A stretch of 61,746 nucleotides of DNA from Gammaproteobacteria bacterium (GTDB taxonomy: Bacteria; Pseudomonadota; Gammaproteobacteria; Pseudomonadales; Halieaceae): positions 1-61,746 of the forward strand of contig JAUIMF010000012.1 of the NCBI GenBank assembly GCA_030433415.1, in the 5' to 3' direction. Under the pieces are notes generated by a model that saw only the letters and a program-made list of their open reading frames with translations, was not told where the DNA came from and made no database searches. A program made the position numbers and the translations under genes. The stretch's first letter is position 1. Each line of letters opens with the position of its first letter. Below, piece by piece: positions 38,728-47,471 of the stretch.

Positions 38728-39508
38728 ACAGGAACCGAGCGCCGCACTCTGGCGAGCGTTTCTTGGCGCACCGATGTGGCAAGGGGATTTCACACAGTGG
38801 CTCACGTGGCTCGAAAACGCCGTGCGAACCTCGTCCCAGCCCTCGCTGGTCGTTTACCAGAACCTGCACAATCTTTACCTGCTGCATCGCCACCCGACCA
38901 TGACGACCTGCTACCAACAGGCGGCGTTGTGCTACCTGGACGGCTACGGCGTCTGGTTGCTCTGCCGCTTGCTGGGGCGACGGGTTCCAAAGCAGGCGCG
39001 CTTCAGCTTTATGGATTGCTTTCTTGACGTTCTGGGCCACGCCGAACGCATGGGATGGCGTGTTTTTTATCTTGGCGCCAACCCTGCTTCGCACGCCCGG
39101 GGCATGGAAGTGCTCAGCAGTCAGTTCCCTGGCCTGGTTCACAGCGGCGAGCATGGGTATCACTCAGACGCCGAGGCAGTGGTCGCGCGTATCAACGACT
39201 ACGCCCCCGATTTGCTGTTTGTGGGCATGGGCAGCCCCCAACAGGAGCAGTGGATCAACGACCACTTCGCCAGTTTGCGCGCCCGAGTGGTGCTCACTGC
39301 CGGCGGCACTCTGGATTACTACAGTGGCACCCAGGCGAAGCCGCCCGAGGCCCTCAGCCGCATAGGCCTGGCCTGGCTTTACCGCCTGGTCGCCAACCCC
39401 CGCCGCCTGGCGTTTCGCTATCTGGTGGAACCCCTGCTGCTTGTACCGGTAGTGCTACGCCACGCCGTGGCCCTACGCCGGACTTCGAAACAGCGTAAGG
39501 ACTGCTGA
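38699..39508 (+). CDS. WecG/TagA/CpsF-family glycosyltransferase (GT26)
   Basis: A 269-residue peripheral membrane enzyme that usually adds the second sugar to an undecaprenyl-pyrophosphate-linked acceptor. Family landmarks are CYLDGYGVWLLCRLLG, RVFYLGANP near residue 120, DLLFVGMGSPQQEQWI and AGGTLDYYSGTQAKPPE, with the basic C-terminal LYRLVANPRRLAFRYL stretch that mediates membrane contact. Starts GTG 38699 or GTG 38711 both overlap the sugar-transferase gene, so translation is coupled. The pair forms a credible first-two-steps module. Confidence 0.92.
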   Translation: MAGPVTTPTEQEPSAALWRAFLGAPMWQGDFTQWLTWLENAVRTSSQPSLVVYQNLHNLYLLHRHPTMTTCYQQAALCYLDGYGVWLLCRLLGRRVPKQARFSFMDCFLDVLGHAERMGWRVFYLGANPASHARGMEVLSSQFPGLVHSGEHGYHSDAEAVVARINDYAPDLLFVGMGSPQQEQWINDHFASLRARVVLTAGGTLDYYSGTQAKPPEALSRIGLAWLYRLVANPRRLAFRYLVEPLLLVPVVLRHAVALRRTSKQRKDC

Positions 39509-40480
39509 GCCGACCAGGCTCAGTGCCACACCGGCGCGCGACCACCACGAACCCGGCACCTGCCCAAGCGCTCGCAGGTATTCCAGATGCAAGCGCAAAC
39601 GGCGCCGGCGATGCAGAGGCCAACGCCTGGTCCGCACTTCGTTCAGCAGACCCGAGACCGACAATCCGGCCATTGGTAGTTGCGCTGCTTCCATCGCCTC
39701 CAGCATGCCCCGACGACGCAACTGGTTCTCTCGATAGCGCTGCAGGCGCGTCATGCGCGCAAAGCGATTGGCACCGTGTATTCGGTAGGCAAAACCCGCC
39801 TCGGCCAGATAGTGCTTTTTTGCATCGAGCATGCTCGCAACGCGCGCGAGTACCCCGTCGTAGCTGAAATCCCGCGTGCGCCCCGCCGCCGCACCGGTGT
39901 CTTGCCGCCAATGCTCACGGATCGCCGTGAGCGCCGGCACCATGCGACCAACCTGCAGCGCAAGCGTTTTGCGAACCACCACACCGGATGTGGGGCTGCT
40001 GACAAACTCATTGAACAAGCGGGCGGCATAGCGACTTGGACCAAGGACACCGGGAGGGAACTCCATGCGCGTTAACGCCCCGCCCATAAGACGCCCTGCC
40101 TGCCCATCACCCACGATCTGCGCGCGGGAAAAAACGTAGTCCAGCTCCGGATCCTCGACCCAGGTCTGGCGAACGCGATCGAGATAGCCGGGCAGGTAAT
40201 AGTCATCGGCATCCAGCAACGCAATGCAGTCCCCTTCGGCCATGGCAACGCCAGCGCAGACAGCCTGCACCTGGCCGCCATTGTCCCTGAAGTGAAGGCG
40301 CACTTGCGGGTGACTGCCAAAATCCTCAATCACCGCCCGGGAGCCATCCGACGAGCCATCATCGACCACGATCAGCTCGTCGCCGGGCAAAAGCTGCGGC
40401 AACGCGCTCTCGATGGCCTGCGCCACGTAGCCCACGTAGTTGTAGTTGTTGACGATGACAGACAGGCGGGGCGCGTTCAC
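39473..40480 (-). CDS. Family 2 glycosyltransferase
   Basis: About 335 residues starting at GTG 40480, which overlaps the flippase stop as GTGA. Longer upstream frames lack GT features. The GT2 core is LSVIVNNYNYVGYVAQAIES, ELIVVDDGSSDGSR and DCIALLDADDYYLPG (DXD), then a helical region likely to bind acceptor. It converges with the WecG-like gene, overlapping by 36 bp at the 3' ends. Probably extends the repeat unit started by the sugar transferase and WecG homologue. Confidence 0.87.
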   Translation of the reverse strand: MNAPRLSVIVNNYNYVGYVAQAIESALPQLLPGDELIVVDDGSSDGSRAVIEDFGSHPQVRLHFRDNGGQVQAVCAGVAMAEGDCIALLDADDYYLPGYLDRVRQTWVEDPELDYVFSRAQIVGDGQAGRLMGGALTRMEFPPGVLGPSRYAARLFNEFVSSPTSGVVVRKTLALQVGRMVPALTAIREHWRQDTGAAAGRTRDFSYDGVLARVASMLDAKKHYLAEAGFAYRIHGANRFARMTRLQRYRENQLRRRGMLEAMEAAQLPMAGLSVSGLLNEVRTRRWPLHRRRRLRLHLEYLRALGQVPGSWWSRAGVALSLVGSAVLTLFRSPA

Positions 40481-41790
40481 ACGGTACGCCCGAGGTGAGT
40501 AAAAGAAGGCAGACCAACGGCAAGCCCCAGGGACCGGCGCACCAGCAACATGCCCAACAGGTTGACCACCAGCAGGGTGATCGCCAGGGACCACGCGGCG
40601 CCGAGGGCCCCATAGCTGGGGACCAATAGGGCGATACTGCCTGTCTGAACAGCCAGCGAGGTCAGCGACAGCAACAGCAGGTTGTGCTCGCGGGCGCGCA
40701 TCGCCAGCAGGTCGCGCACCGGGCCGCAGGCAAGATCTGCCACATGTCCGGCGATCATCACCAGCAGCAGCGGACGCGCCGCAGCAAAATCATCGCCAAA
40801 GAGCCCCAGTACCGCGAAAGACGCCCCCGCCAGCGCCACCGCCACCACAACACCCATCGCCAGACTGACCGCCGACGCCTGGGCCGTGAGGTGCTGCAAC
40901 CGGGTGTTATCACCCTGCGCCGCGATTTCGGGTCGCAGAAACCAGGAGTTGAACTGCTGGGGCACGGTAACCAGGCGAGCGAGACGTTCTGCGGCGAAGT
41001 ACAGTGCCGCTGCCGCGGGGTCCACGAGAATGCCCAGGGCAAAGGTATAGCCGTGCTCGGCAATCACATTGGCGACGCGCTGCAGATAAAAGAAGAAGGA
41101 ACCGCGCTGCAACTCCTGGCGCAGTGCGACATCGGGCCGCTGCCCGGCATAGCCGTAGGTCACACCCAGCGAAAGCTGCGCCCGTTGCAGCACAAACAGC
41201 AGGGTCAATACGGCCACCACAACACCAATGATGGCTGACACCCCAAAATACGCCGGCGCGAACAGCCACACCCCCAGCACGGCCGCCAGCGTGAGTACGG
41301 GACGCATCAGAATAAACGGGCCAAAGGCCCAGAACAGCCGCCTGGCCGCCTGTCCCAGCCCCTGTTGCAGGGTAATCAGCGTCACCAGGGGAGCGGCCAT
41401 CACCACAAGCCAGGTCAATGAGAACCCTTCTTCGCTCTTTAACCCCCACAGGCCCATCAATCCACCGAAAACGACGGTCAGCACCGCACCGACCAGCACC
41501 CGGCGTTCAGCCCAGGCCTGCACCATGCGGTAACGCGGGTCTGCCGGTCCGACCGCCATGCGGGCAATGATGCGCGTCGCCATCAGCGGCGCGCCAAAGC
41601 CCAGCAGCCCTCCCACCAGAAACAGCAGGGACGACAGCCAGGCGTAGTGGCCGTAGGTCTGCGTATCGCCCAGCAGGCGCGCGATCACCACGTGCAGCGC
41701 CATCACCGCTACCAGACCCGCAATACGCATGGCCCCAGTGCCGGCGCTGGCGCGCAGGAAGCGATAAAGGGATCGATCGGGCGCGTTCAT
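40477..41790 (-). CDS. Wzx-like polysaccharide flippase
   Basis: A 437-residue polytopic protein with about 12 helices. The start region FLRASAGTGAMRIAGLVAVM and the loop LLGDTQTYGHYAWLSSLLFL fit the MOP/Wzx superfamily. It is translationally coupled to the GT2 gene. This is a second flippase in the window, distinct from that at 14297-15766, so the tsaD-rpsU block may assemble its own glycan. MurJ is unlikely given context and size. Confidence 0.83.
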   Translation of the reverse strand: MNAPDRSLYRFLRASAGTGAMRIAGLVAVMALHVVIARLLGDTQTYGHYAWLSSLLFLVGGLLGFGAPLMATRIIARMAVGPADPRYRMVQAWAERRVLVGAVLTVVFGGLMGLWGLKSEEGFSLTWLVVMAAPLVTLITLQQGLGQAARRLFWAFGPFILMRPVLTLAAVLGVWLFAPAYFGVSAIIGVVVAVLTLLFVLQRAQLSLGVTYGYAGQRPDVALRQELQRGSFFFYLQRVANVIAEHGYTFALGILVDPAAAALYFAAERLARLVTVPQQFNSWFLRPEIAAQGDNTRLQHLTAQASAVSLAMGVVVAVALAGASFAVLGLFGDDFAAARPLLLVMIAGHVADLACGPVRDLLAMRAREHNLLLLSLTSLAVQTGSIALLVPSYGALGAAWSLAITLLVVNLLGMLLVRRSLGLAVGLPSFTHLGRTV

Positions 41791-41869
41791 TGGGGAACAG
41801 AGTCTAACGCAAGGCCGCTGTCAGCGCGGTGAGAAACCCGTTGGATTCGTCGCCGGCTTACCCTGCCAA

Positions 41870-41891
41870 TGCAAAGGAATTGCCCTTTGCA
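41870..41891. promoter_or_regulatory. Inverted repeat overlapping rpsU promoter
   Basis: TGCAAAGG (41870-41877) and CCTTTGCA (41884-41891) form a perfect 8-bp inverted repeat with a 6-bp gap, covering most of the rpsU -35 hexamer. Both flanking genes point away from it, so a terminator is unlikely; an operator is the more natural reading. The cognate regulator is unknown. Confidence 0.5.
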
Positions 41892-41915
41892 ATACCCGCC
41901 GCATGTGTATAGAAT
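41887..41915 (+). promoter_or_regulatory. Promoter of the rpsU-yqeY-dnaG-rpoD operon
   Basis: TTGCAA (41887-41892), a 17-bp spacer and TAGAAT (41910-41915) give four and five matches to sigma-70 consensus. It lies about 66 bp upstream of the rpsU start, as expected for the main promoter of this macromolecular-synthesis operon. Confidence 0.65.
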
Positions 41916-41981
41916 TCGCGCCCTCTCGTGGGCTGGGCGGTGTTTCCGTGCCCCGACAAACCCGTAAAGGACAGAATTTAC

Positions 41982-42197
41982 ATGCCTCATATCAAGGTCA
42001 AAGAGAACGAGCCCTTCGACGTGGCCCTGCGCCGCTTCAAGCGTTCCTGCGAAAAGGCCGGCGTTCTCTCAGAAGTGCGTCGTCGCGAGCATTACGAAAA
42101 GCCCACGACGGTTCGCAAGCGTGCCGCTGCGGCCGCCGTCAAGCGTCACCTGAAAAAGGTTTCCCGCGAAAACCGCAAGCGCGTCCGTCTCTACTGA
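41982..42197 (+). CDS. rpsU: 30S ribosomal protein S21
   Basis: A 71-residue, strongly basic protein beginning [20 protein letters not shown] and ending RKRVRLY, the complete bS21 length. It binds the small subunit near the anti-Shine-Dalgarno site and supports initiation. Start ATG 41982 has AAAGGA about 10 bp upstream. It heads the rpsU-yqeY-dnaG-rpoD operon. Confidence 0.97.
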   Translation: MPHIKVKENEPFDVALRRFKRSCEKAGVLSEVRRREHYEKPTTVRKRAAAAAVKRHLKKVSRENRKRVRLY

Positions 42198-42211
42198 TCC
42201 CCATCAGTATC

Positions 42212-42664
42212 ATGGCCTCCGAAACCCAGGCCGCCATCAAGGCGGACATGAAGGAAGCGATGAAGAGCCGCGACAAAGAGCGGCTCGCCACGATCCGCCT
42301 GATGCAGGCGGAATTCAAGCGCGTAGAAGTCGACGAGCGCATTGAGCTCGACGAGGCTCGCGTGCTCGCCATTCTCGACAAGATGGTCAAGCAGCGTCGC
42401 GATTCCGAGCAGCAGTACAGGGATGCCGGCCGGGACGAACTGGCCGCCATCGAAGTCGCGGAAATCGCCGTTATCCAGACCTATCTGCCGGAACAACTCG
42501 GCGACGACGAGCTCGACGCCCTGATCGATGCGGCCATCGCCGCCGCCGATGGCGAAGGCATGCAGGCCATGGGCGCCGTCATGGGCCAGCTCAAACCCCA
42601 GCTTCAGGGCCGCGCCGATATGGGCGCCGTCAGCCAGAAAGTCAAAGCCCGCCTGACCGCCTGA
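42212..42664 (+). CDS. yqeY: GatB/YqeY domain-containing protein
   Basis: A 150-residue protein of the YqeY family, resembling the tRNA-binding tail domain of GatB. It shows KADMKEAMKSRDKERLATIR near the start, LDKMVKQRRDSEQQYRDAGR, and IQTYLPEQLGDDEL. Start ATG 42212 lies 14 bp after rpsU; there is no strong RBS, which suggests coupling with rpsU. The position between rpsU and dnaG is conserved in many proteobacteria. Precise role unknown. Confidence 0.93.
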   Translation: MASETQAAIKADMKEAMKSRDKERLATIRLMQAEFKRVEVDERIELDEARVLAILDKMVKQRRDSEQQYRDAGRDELAAIEVAEIAVIQTYLPEQLGDDELDALIDAAIAAADGEGMQAMGAVMGQLKPQLQGRADMGAVSQKVKARLTA

Positions 42665-42747
42665 ACCGCCGCCGGTAGCCGTTACCGGTGTCTTTGCCAG
42701 GGCACTGCCCGTGGCATACTTTGCAGCCCCCAGAAACCCCGCGGATC

Positions 42748-44661
42748 ATGGCCGGACGAATCCCCCAGAGCTTTATCGACGAACTGCTGGATCGCGTTGA
42801 CATCGTCGACGTGGTGGATCGCCGCGTAAAGCTCAAAAAAGCCGGCAAAAACTACAGCGCCTGCTGCCCCTTTCACGACGAAAAAACGCCCTCGTTTTCG
42901 GTGAGCCCCGAGAAGCAGTTTTTCTACTGCTTCGGCTGCGGCGCCACGGGCAATGCGCTGGGCTTTGTGATGGACTACGAGAACATCGATTTTCCTCAGG
43001 CGGTCGAGAACCTGGCGTCGACGCTGGGCCTGGAAGTGCCGCGGGAGCAAGCGGCCGGCGGCACATCCACCGCGCCGCGTGAGGCGCCCAACAAACCCCT
43101 GTATGCCCTGGCTGAGCAGGCGGCGGAGTTCTACCGCCAGTCCCTGCGCGAGCACCCGGATCGCGAACGCGCCGTGGCCTATCTCAAAGGTCGGGGCCTG
43201 ACCGGCGTGGTGGCGAGGGATTTCGGCCTGGGCTTTGCGCCACCGGGCTGGGATAACCTGCGCTCGCATCTGGGCGATGACGAAACCCGCCGCAAACAGG
43301 CGCTGGAGGCGGGACTGCTGGTGCAAAATGACTCCGGGCGCATCTACGACCGCTTTCGCGATCGCATCGTGTTTCCGATCCGCGATCGACGCGGCCGGGT
43401 TATCGCCTTTGGCGGACGCGTGCTGGGAGACGACAAACCCAAGTACCTGAACTCCCCCGAATCCCCCATCTTTCACAAGGGTCGCGAACTGTACGGCTTT
43501 TACGAAGCGCGCCGGGCCAACCGACACCTCGAACGCCTGATCGTGGTCGAGGGGTACATGGACGTCATCGCCCTGGCCCAGGCCGGCATCACCTATGCCG
43601 TGGCGACGCTGGGCACCTCGACCAGTACCGAGCATCTGGAACGAATTTTTCGTACCGTGCCCGAGGTCGTCTTCTGCTTTGATGGCGACGAGGCCGGGCG
43701 CAAGGCCGCGGAACGTGCCCTGCACAGCACCCTGCCCACCATGGGCGACGGTCGCCAGGCACGATTTTTATTCCTGCCAGATGGCGAAGATCCCGACACG
43801 CTGGTCCGCGCCGTCGGTGCCGAGCCGTTCCTTGATCGCGTGCGCACCGCGCAACCCCTTGAAGAGTTTCTGTTCCAGAGTCAGGCCACGGGCCTGCAGC
43901 TGGACACCATGGAAGGGCGCGCCAGCATGGCCAAGCGCTGCCTGCCCCTGATCCGCCAGCTGCCGACGGGTGTGTTTCGGGAGCTCATGTTCCGCGCCCT
44001 GGCCGACCGCACCGGTCTTGAGCTCGAAAGTCTCATGAAGCTCGAAGCACCACCACCGACGCCACCCGCACCCGAGGCAGCGCCACCTCAGGACAATGTG
44101 GCGGCATCAGGCCCGATGCCCATCGACGACGGACCGCCTCCCGAGGCCTACGACAGCTTCGAGGCTCAGTCATGGGACGAACAATCCGCGCCCCCGGATA
44201 CTCCGCGCGGCAGCGGGACCCGCGAAAACCTGGCCCAGGCCGCCATCGCCCTGCTGTTGCACAAACCCTCGGTCGCCGAGCGGGCCGACGCCGAAGCCCT
44301 GGCCGCCCTGCCAGGCAATGAGGGCGAACTGCTGCGAGAGATGCTGCGTCTGCTGCACAAGCGGCCCGAGTCCAGCACCGGCATGCTGCTGGGCCACTGG
44401 TATGGCACCGCCGAGGGGGACCTGCTGACGCAGCTGGCGGGTCAGGAGCGCCTGATCCCCGCCGAGGGTATCGAGCGCCAGTTCGACGACATCATCCGGC
44501 GCCTGTCGAGCATGCCGCTGCGCGAGCGCATTGTTACCGAGATCGGTGAGCTCAAGGCCCGCCCCTTTGACGCCCTGAACGCCGACGACAAAACCCGTCT
44601 GCGCGAGCTGATCCGGGCCTTGCGGGATCTGGATGCACGCACGGCGCCGGGTGCCGCCTAG
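42748..44661 (+). CDS. dnaG: DNA primase DnaG
   Basis: Makes RNA primers for replication. About 637 residues from ATG 42748; the frame is open from 42688, but MAGRIPQSFIDELLDRVDIV is the standard start. The zinc domain has CCPFHDEKTPSF and FYCFGCGATGN near residues 40-67. The catalytic TOPRIM core shows VEGYMDVIALAQAGI and CFDGDEAGRKAAERAL. A Pro-rich linker (about 435-490) precedes the C-terminal DnaB-binding domain. It is upstream of rpoD in the normal order. Confidence 0.97.
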   Translation: MAGRIPQSFIDELLDRVDIVDVVDRRVKLKKAGKNYSACCPFHDEKTPSFSVSPEKQFFYCFGCGATGNALGFVMDYENIDFPQAVENLASTLGLEVPREQAAGGTSTAPREAPNKPLYALAEQAAEFYRQSLREHPDRERAVAYLKGRGLTGVVARDFGLGFAPPGWDNLRSHLGDDETRRKQALEAGLLVQNDSGRIYDRFRDRIVFPIRDRRGRVIAFGGRVLGDDKPKYLNSPESPIFHKGRELYGFYEARRANRHLERLIVVEGYMDVIALAQAGITYAVATLGTSTSTEHLERIFRTVPEVVFCFDGDEAGRKAAERALHSTLPTMGDGRQARFLFLPDGEDPDTLVRAVGAEPFLDRVRTAQPLEEFLFQSQATGLQLDTMEGRASMAKRCLPLIRQLPTGVFRELMFRALADRTGLELESLMKLEAPPPTPPAPEAAPPQDNVAASGPMPIDDGPPPEAYDSFEAQSWDEQSAPPDTPRGSGTRENLAQAAIALLLHKPSVAERADAEALAALPGNEGELLREMLRLLHKRPESSTGMLLGHWYGTAEGDLLTQLAGQERLIPAEGIERQFDDIIRRLSSMPLRERIVTEIGELKARPFDALNADDKTRLRELIRALRDLDARTAPGAA

Positions 44662-44752
44662 TCAAACATTCGCCACATCGTAGTCACAGACCTGCCACAC
44701 AGACCGGACCACGCCTCACGCGACCTCAAGTTCGGCTCCAAGAGACGTTGAT

Positions 44753-44783
44753 TTGGGCAAACTCTGGGCATCTGTGCTAAACT
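44753..44783 (+). promoter_or_regulatory. Candidate internal promoter for rpoD
   Basis: In the 191-bp dnaG-rpoD gap, TTGGGC (44753-44758) and a TAAACT hexamer (44778-44783) are spaced 19 bp. Match is moderate and spacing long. Internal rpoD promoters are known in this operon in other bacteria. Low certainty. Confidence 0.3.
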
Positions 44784-44852
44784 GGCGGGCTGAATATCGC
44801 AATCTGTCTCGCCGACCTGCACCGGTCGGCCCCCGATCAAGCAAGGTACCTA

Positions 44853-46676
44853 ATGAACGACGCCGTTTCACAACAATCGCGTTTGAAGTCCCTGATTGCC
44901 AAAGGAAAGGAGCAGGGCTACCTGACCTACGCCGAGGTCAATGACCACCTGCCCGAGGACATCTCGGATCCGGATCAGGTCGAAGACATCATCCAGATGA
45001 TCAACGACATGGGCATTCAGGTTTTTGAACAGGCCCCCGACGCCGATGAGCTGCTGCTCACCACAGGTGACGGCTCGGCGGACGACATCGCTGCCGCCGA
45101 AGCTGCAGCCGCCCTCGCCGCCGTAGAAACCGAAGCCGGTCGCACCACAGACCCCGTACGCATGTACATGCGCGAGATGGGCACAGTAGAGCTGCTGACC
45201 CGCGAAGGCGAGATCGTGATCGCCAAGCGCATCGAAGAAGGCATCCGCGAACTGATGGCGGCGCTGGCCTTCTACCCCGGCGCCGTCAAATCGATCCTGG
45301 ACGAGTACGCCCTGGTCACCAAAGAAGAGCGCAAGCTGGCCGATATTCTCGTGGGCTACCTCGACCCCGCCGAGCACGTACCGTCAGCGCAGCAGATCGC
45401 CGAACAGCAGGCTGCCAAAGCCGCCAACGGTGGCGACGATGACGACAGCAGCACTGACAACGGCCCCGATCCCGTCGAAGCCAAAAAGCGCTTCACGGCG
45501 CTCAAGCGCCAGTTCAACAAGACCGAAAAGGTACTGGACGCCAAAGGCCGTGCTCACGCCGACGCCATTAAAGAGATGGAAAAACTGGGCGAGCTGTTCA
45601 AGTTCTTCAAGCTCACACCCCGCGTATTTGATCCCCTGAATGACATGGCCCGCGCCACGCTGGCTGACGTACGTGAGCAGGAACGCGAGATCATGACCCT
45701 GGCGGTGCGCCGCGCCGGCATGCCGCGCAAAGAGTTCATTACGTCGTTCCAGGGCAGCGAGTCCAACCTGAAGTGGGTGTCGCGCCACGCCCGCAAGAAG
45801 GACTATGGGAACAAGCTGACCGCGCAGAAAGACGAGATTCATCGCGCCCAGCGCCGTCTGGCCCAGATCGAAGAAGAGACTGGCCTGACGGTCACCGAGA
45901 TCAAAGAGATCAACCGTCGCATGTCCATGGGCGAAGCCCGGGCCCGCCGCGCGAAGAAAGAAATGGTCGAGGCGAACCTGCGTCTGGTGATCTCTATCGC
46001 CAAGAAGTACACCAACCGTGGCCTGCAGTTCCTGGATCTGATCCAGGAGGGCAACATTGGTCTGATGAAAGCGGTGGACAAGTTCGAATACCGCCGCGGT
46101 TACAAGTTCTCGACCTACGCCACGTGGTGGATTCGTCAGGCGATCACCCGCTCCATCGCGGACCAGGCCCGTACGATCCGTATTCCCGTGCACATGATCG
46201 AGACCATCAACAAGCTCAACCGCATTTCACGGCAGATGCTGCAGGAGATGGGTCGCGAGCCCACGCCTGAAGAGCTCGGTGAGCGCATGGAGATGCCCGA
46301 AGACAAAGTCCGCAAGGTGCTCAAGATCGCCAAAGAACCCATCTCGATGGAGACCCCCATCGGCGACGACGAAGACTCGCACCTGGGTGACTTTATTGAA
46401 GACACCACGATCCACTCGCCCATCGATTCGGCGACGGGTCAGGGTCTGCAGGAAGCCACCAAGGACGTACTCGCCGGCCTAACCGCCCGCGAAGCCAAGG
46501 TGCTGCGCATGCGTTTTGGTATCGACATGAACACCGACCACACGCTCGAAGAAGTGGGTAAGCAGTTCGACGTCACCCGCGAGCGGATTCGTCAGATCGA
46601 AGCCAAGGCACTGCGCAAGCTGCGTCATCCCACGCGTTCGGATTACCTGCGCAGCTTCCTGGATGAGAACTCCTGA
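44853..46676 (+). CDS. rpoD: RNA polymerase primary sigma factor RpoD
   Basis: The housekeeping sigma-70 factor, 607 residues. Region 1.1 ([20 protein letters not shown]), region 1.2 ([20 protein letters not shown]), a long acidic non-conserved insert, and region 2 with [39 protein letters not shown] and the -10-reading [10 protein letters not shown] are all present. Regions 3 and 4 follow, the latter with [20 protein letters not shown], the -35-binding helix-turn-helix. A terminator follows 17 bp after the stop. Confidence 0.98.
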   Translation: MNDAVSQQSRLKSLIAKGKEQGYLTYAEVNDHLPEDISDPDQVEDIIQMINDMGIQVFEQAPDADELLLTTGDGSADDIAAAEAAAALAAVETEAGRTTDPVRMYMREMGTVELLTREGEIVIAKRIEEGIRELMAALAFYPGAVKSILDEYALVTKEERKLADILVGYLDPAEHVPSAQQIAEQQAAKAANGGDDDDSSTDNGPDPVEAKKRFTALKRQFNKTEKVLDAKGRAHADAIKEMEKLGELFKFFKLTPRVFDPLNDMARATLADVREQEREIMTLAVRRAGMPRKEFITSFQGSESNLKWVSRHARKKDYGNKLTAQKDEIHRAQRRLAQIEEETGLTVTEIKEINRRMSMGEARARRAKKEMVEANLRLVISIAKKYTNRGLQFLDLIQEGNIGLMKAVDKFEYRRGYKFSTYATWWIRQAITRSIADQARTIRIPVHMIETINKLNRISRQMLQEMGREPTPEELGERMEMPEDKVRKVLKIAKEPISMETPIGDDEDSHLGDFIEDTTIHSPIDSATGQGLQEATKDVLAGLTAREAKVLRMRFGIDMNTDHTLEEVGKQFDVTRERIRQIEAKALRKLRHPTRSDYLRSFLDENS

Positions 46677-46693
46677 AGCTTGTAAGTTATCGC

Positions 46694-46722
46694 AAAGGCC
46701 GCTTTATCAAGCGGCCTTTTTT
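46694..46722 (+). terminator. Intrinsic terminator of the rpsU-rpoD operon
   Basis: GGCCGCTT-TATC-AAGCGGCC forms a perfect 8-bp stem with a 4-base loop, followed by six Ts and preceded by As that extend the stem. It lies 17 bp after the rpoD stop. Textbook intrinsic terminator. Confidence 0.93.
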
Positions 46723-46819
46723 ATGGCTGGACGTTTTTGATCTCGACGGGTTGAGCCGGACATGCAGGCGACCGCAGGGCTGGCGAAACAGGTAAATTCG
46801 ACGAATGGCACGAAAGCGC

Positions 46820-46848
46820 TTGCAATGCGCATATCAATGCGCATTAAT
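46820..46848 (+). promoter_or_regulatory. Promoter of the ccdAB-like operon
   Basis: TTGCAA (46820-46825), 17-bp spacer, ATTAAT (46843-46848): four matches to each sigma-70 hexamer with ideal spacing, about 30 bp upstream of the antitoxin start. The spacer holds the two palindromic repeats described separately. Confidence 0.6.
46823..46844. repeat. Two direct repeats of a palindrome, likely CcdA operator
   Basis: CAATGCGCAT occurs twice, at 46823-46832 and 46835-46844. Each contains the perfect palindrome ATGCGCAT, with 12-bp (about one turn) periodicity. They fill the promoter spacer and overlap both hexamers. CcdA-type antitoxins are ribbon-helix-helix repressors that bind such serial palindromes, so this is the probable autoregulatory operator. 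Confidence 0.65.
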
Positions 46849-46877
46849 AAAGTTTAACGACCCTAGAGACTGCGCCC

Positions 46878-47123
46878 ATGGAACCGCTATTCGATATCAA
46901 CGCCCCAAAGAAGCCGACGAACCTCAGCGTCAACAGTGATCTGCTGCAACAATCGAGAGCACTTAACATCAATCTCTCTGCCACCCTCGAGCAGGCACTC
47001 AAAACCCGGCTTGCTGAATCAAAAGCGTCGGATTGGGCATCCAGAAACCAAAACGCGATAAAGTCGTACAACGAATTCGTTGAAGCCAACGGCTGCTTTG
47101 GAGAAGAATACAAGGACTTTTGA
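46878..47123 (+). CDS. ccdA: CcdA-family antitoxin
   Basis: An 81-residue protein with an N-terminal strand-helix-helix segment (PTNLSVNSDLLQQSRAL, residues about 13-29) expected to bind DNA as a dimer. The C-terminal tail WASRNQNAIKSYNEFVEANG matches the toxin-binding region of CcdA (the WXXEN...YN.FVE pattern). Its stop shares one base with the toxin start. The pair lies just after the rpoD terminator, a typical place for a chromosomal toxin-antitoxin insertion. Confidence 0.87.
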   Translation: MEPLFDINAPKKPTNLSVNSDLLQQSRALNINLSATLEQALKTRLAESKASDWASRNQNAIKSYNEFVEANGCFGEEYKDF

Positions 47124-47440
47124 TGCGCCAGTTCGACGTCTACGCTAACACCAGCTCTGCCACGCGAGACGCCTACCCGTTTATCGTAGACATTCAAAGC
47201 AACGTCATTGCCCAGATCTCTACCCGTATCGTTATTCCTCTGGGCAGAAAATCTGCTTTTGGGAGCATGACAATGGACGACCTGACACCTGTCGTTACCT
47301 ACGATGGAGAGGAGCTACTCCTGCTTGTTCCCCAAATCGCCTCCGTTCCCGCCAGAATCCTCAAAGACCCCATAGGGTCCCTGAGCCATATGCGTGATGA
47401 CATCATCTCGGCACTGGACTTTGCAATTACCGGTACTTAG
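47123..47440 (+). CDS. ccdB: CcdB-family gyrase-poison toxin
   Basis: A 105-residue protein of the CcdB/MazF fold: MRQFDVYAN, YPFIVDIQSNVI, TRIVIPLGRK, PVVTYDGEELLLLV and ASVPARILKD align along the whole of CcdB. The F-plasmid toxin ends in WGI, residues needed for gyrase poisoning; here the end is ITGT. Chromosomal homologues commonly end in ITGI, so the loss of Trp is not unusual but the final Thr may be. Activity cannot be judged from sequence. ATG 47123 is chosen over TTG 47120. Confidence 0.86.
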   Translation: MRQFDVYANTSSATRDAYPFIVDIQSNVIAQISTRIVIPLGRKSAFGSMTMDDLTPVVTYDGEELLLLVPQIASVPARILKDPIGSLSHMRDDIISALDFAITGT

Positions 47441-47442
47441 TA

Positions 47443-47461
47443 GCGAAACTGCGGTTTTTCT
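47443..47461 (+). terminator. Possible weak terminator after ccdB
   Basis: GAAAC-TGCG-GTTT followed by a short T-run lies just past the ccdB stop. The stem is short and A/T-rich, so efficiency is doubtful. Confidence 0.25.
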
Positions 47462-47471
47462 CGTCACAACG

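Noticed and set aside
41791..41981. LexA box upstream of rpsU as in E. coli.
   Set aside because: No CTG-N10-CAG site of good quality is visible; only the inverted repeat and promoter are supported.
45384..46193. A 269-codon open frame antisense to rpoD.
   Set aside because: It is fully covered by conserved rpoD sequence and has no RBS or recognisable domain; a codon-bias shadow.
46677..46877. tRNA gene or attachment site after rpoD serving as integration site for the toxin-antitoxin genes.
   Set aside because: No cloverleaf-like sequence and no flanking direct repeats; only the terminator and ccd promoter are present.
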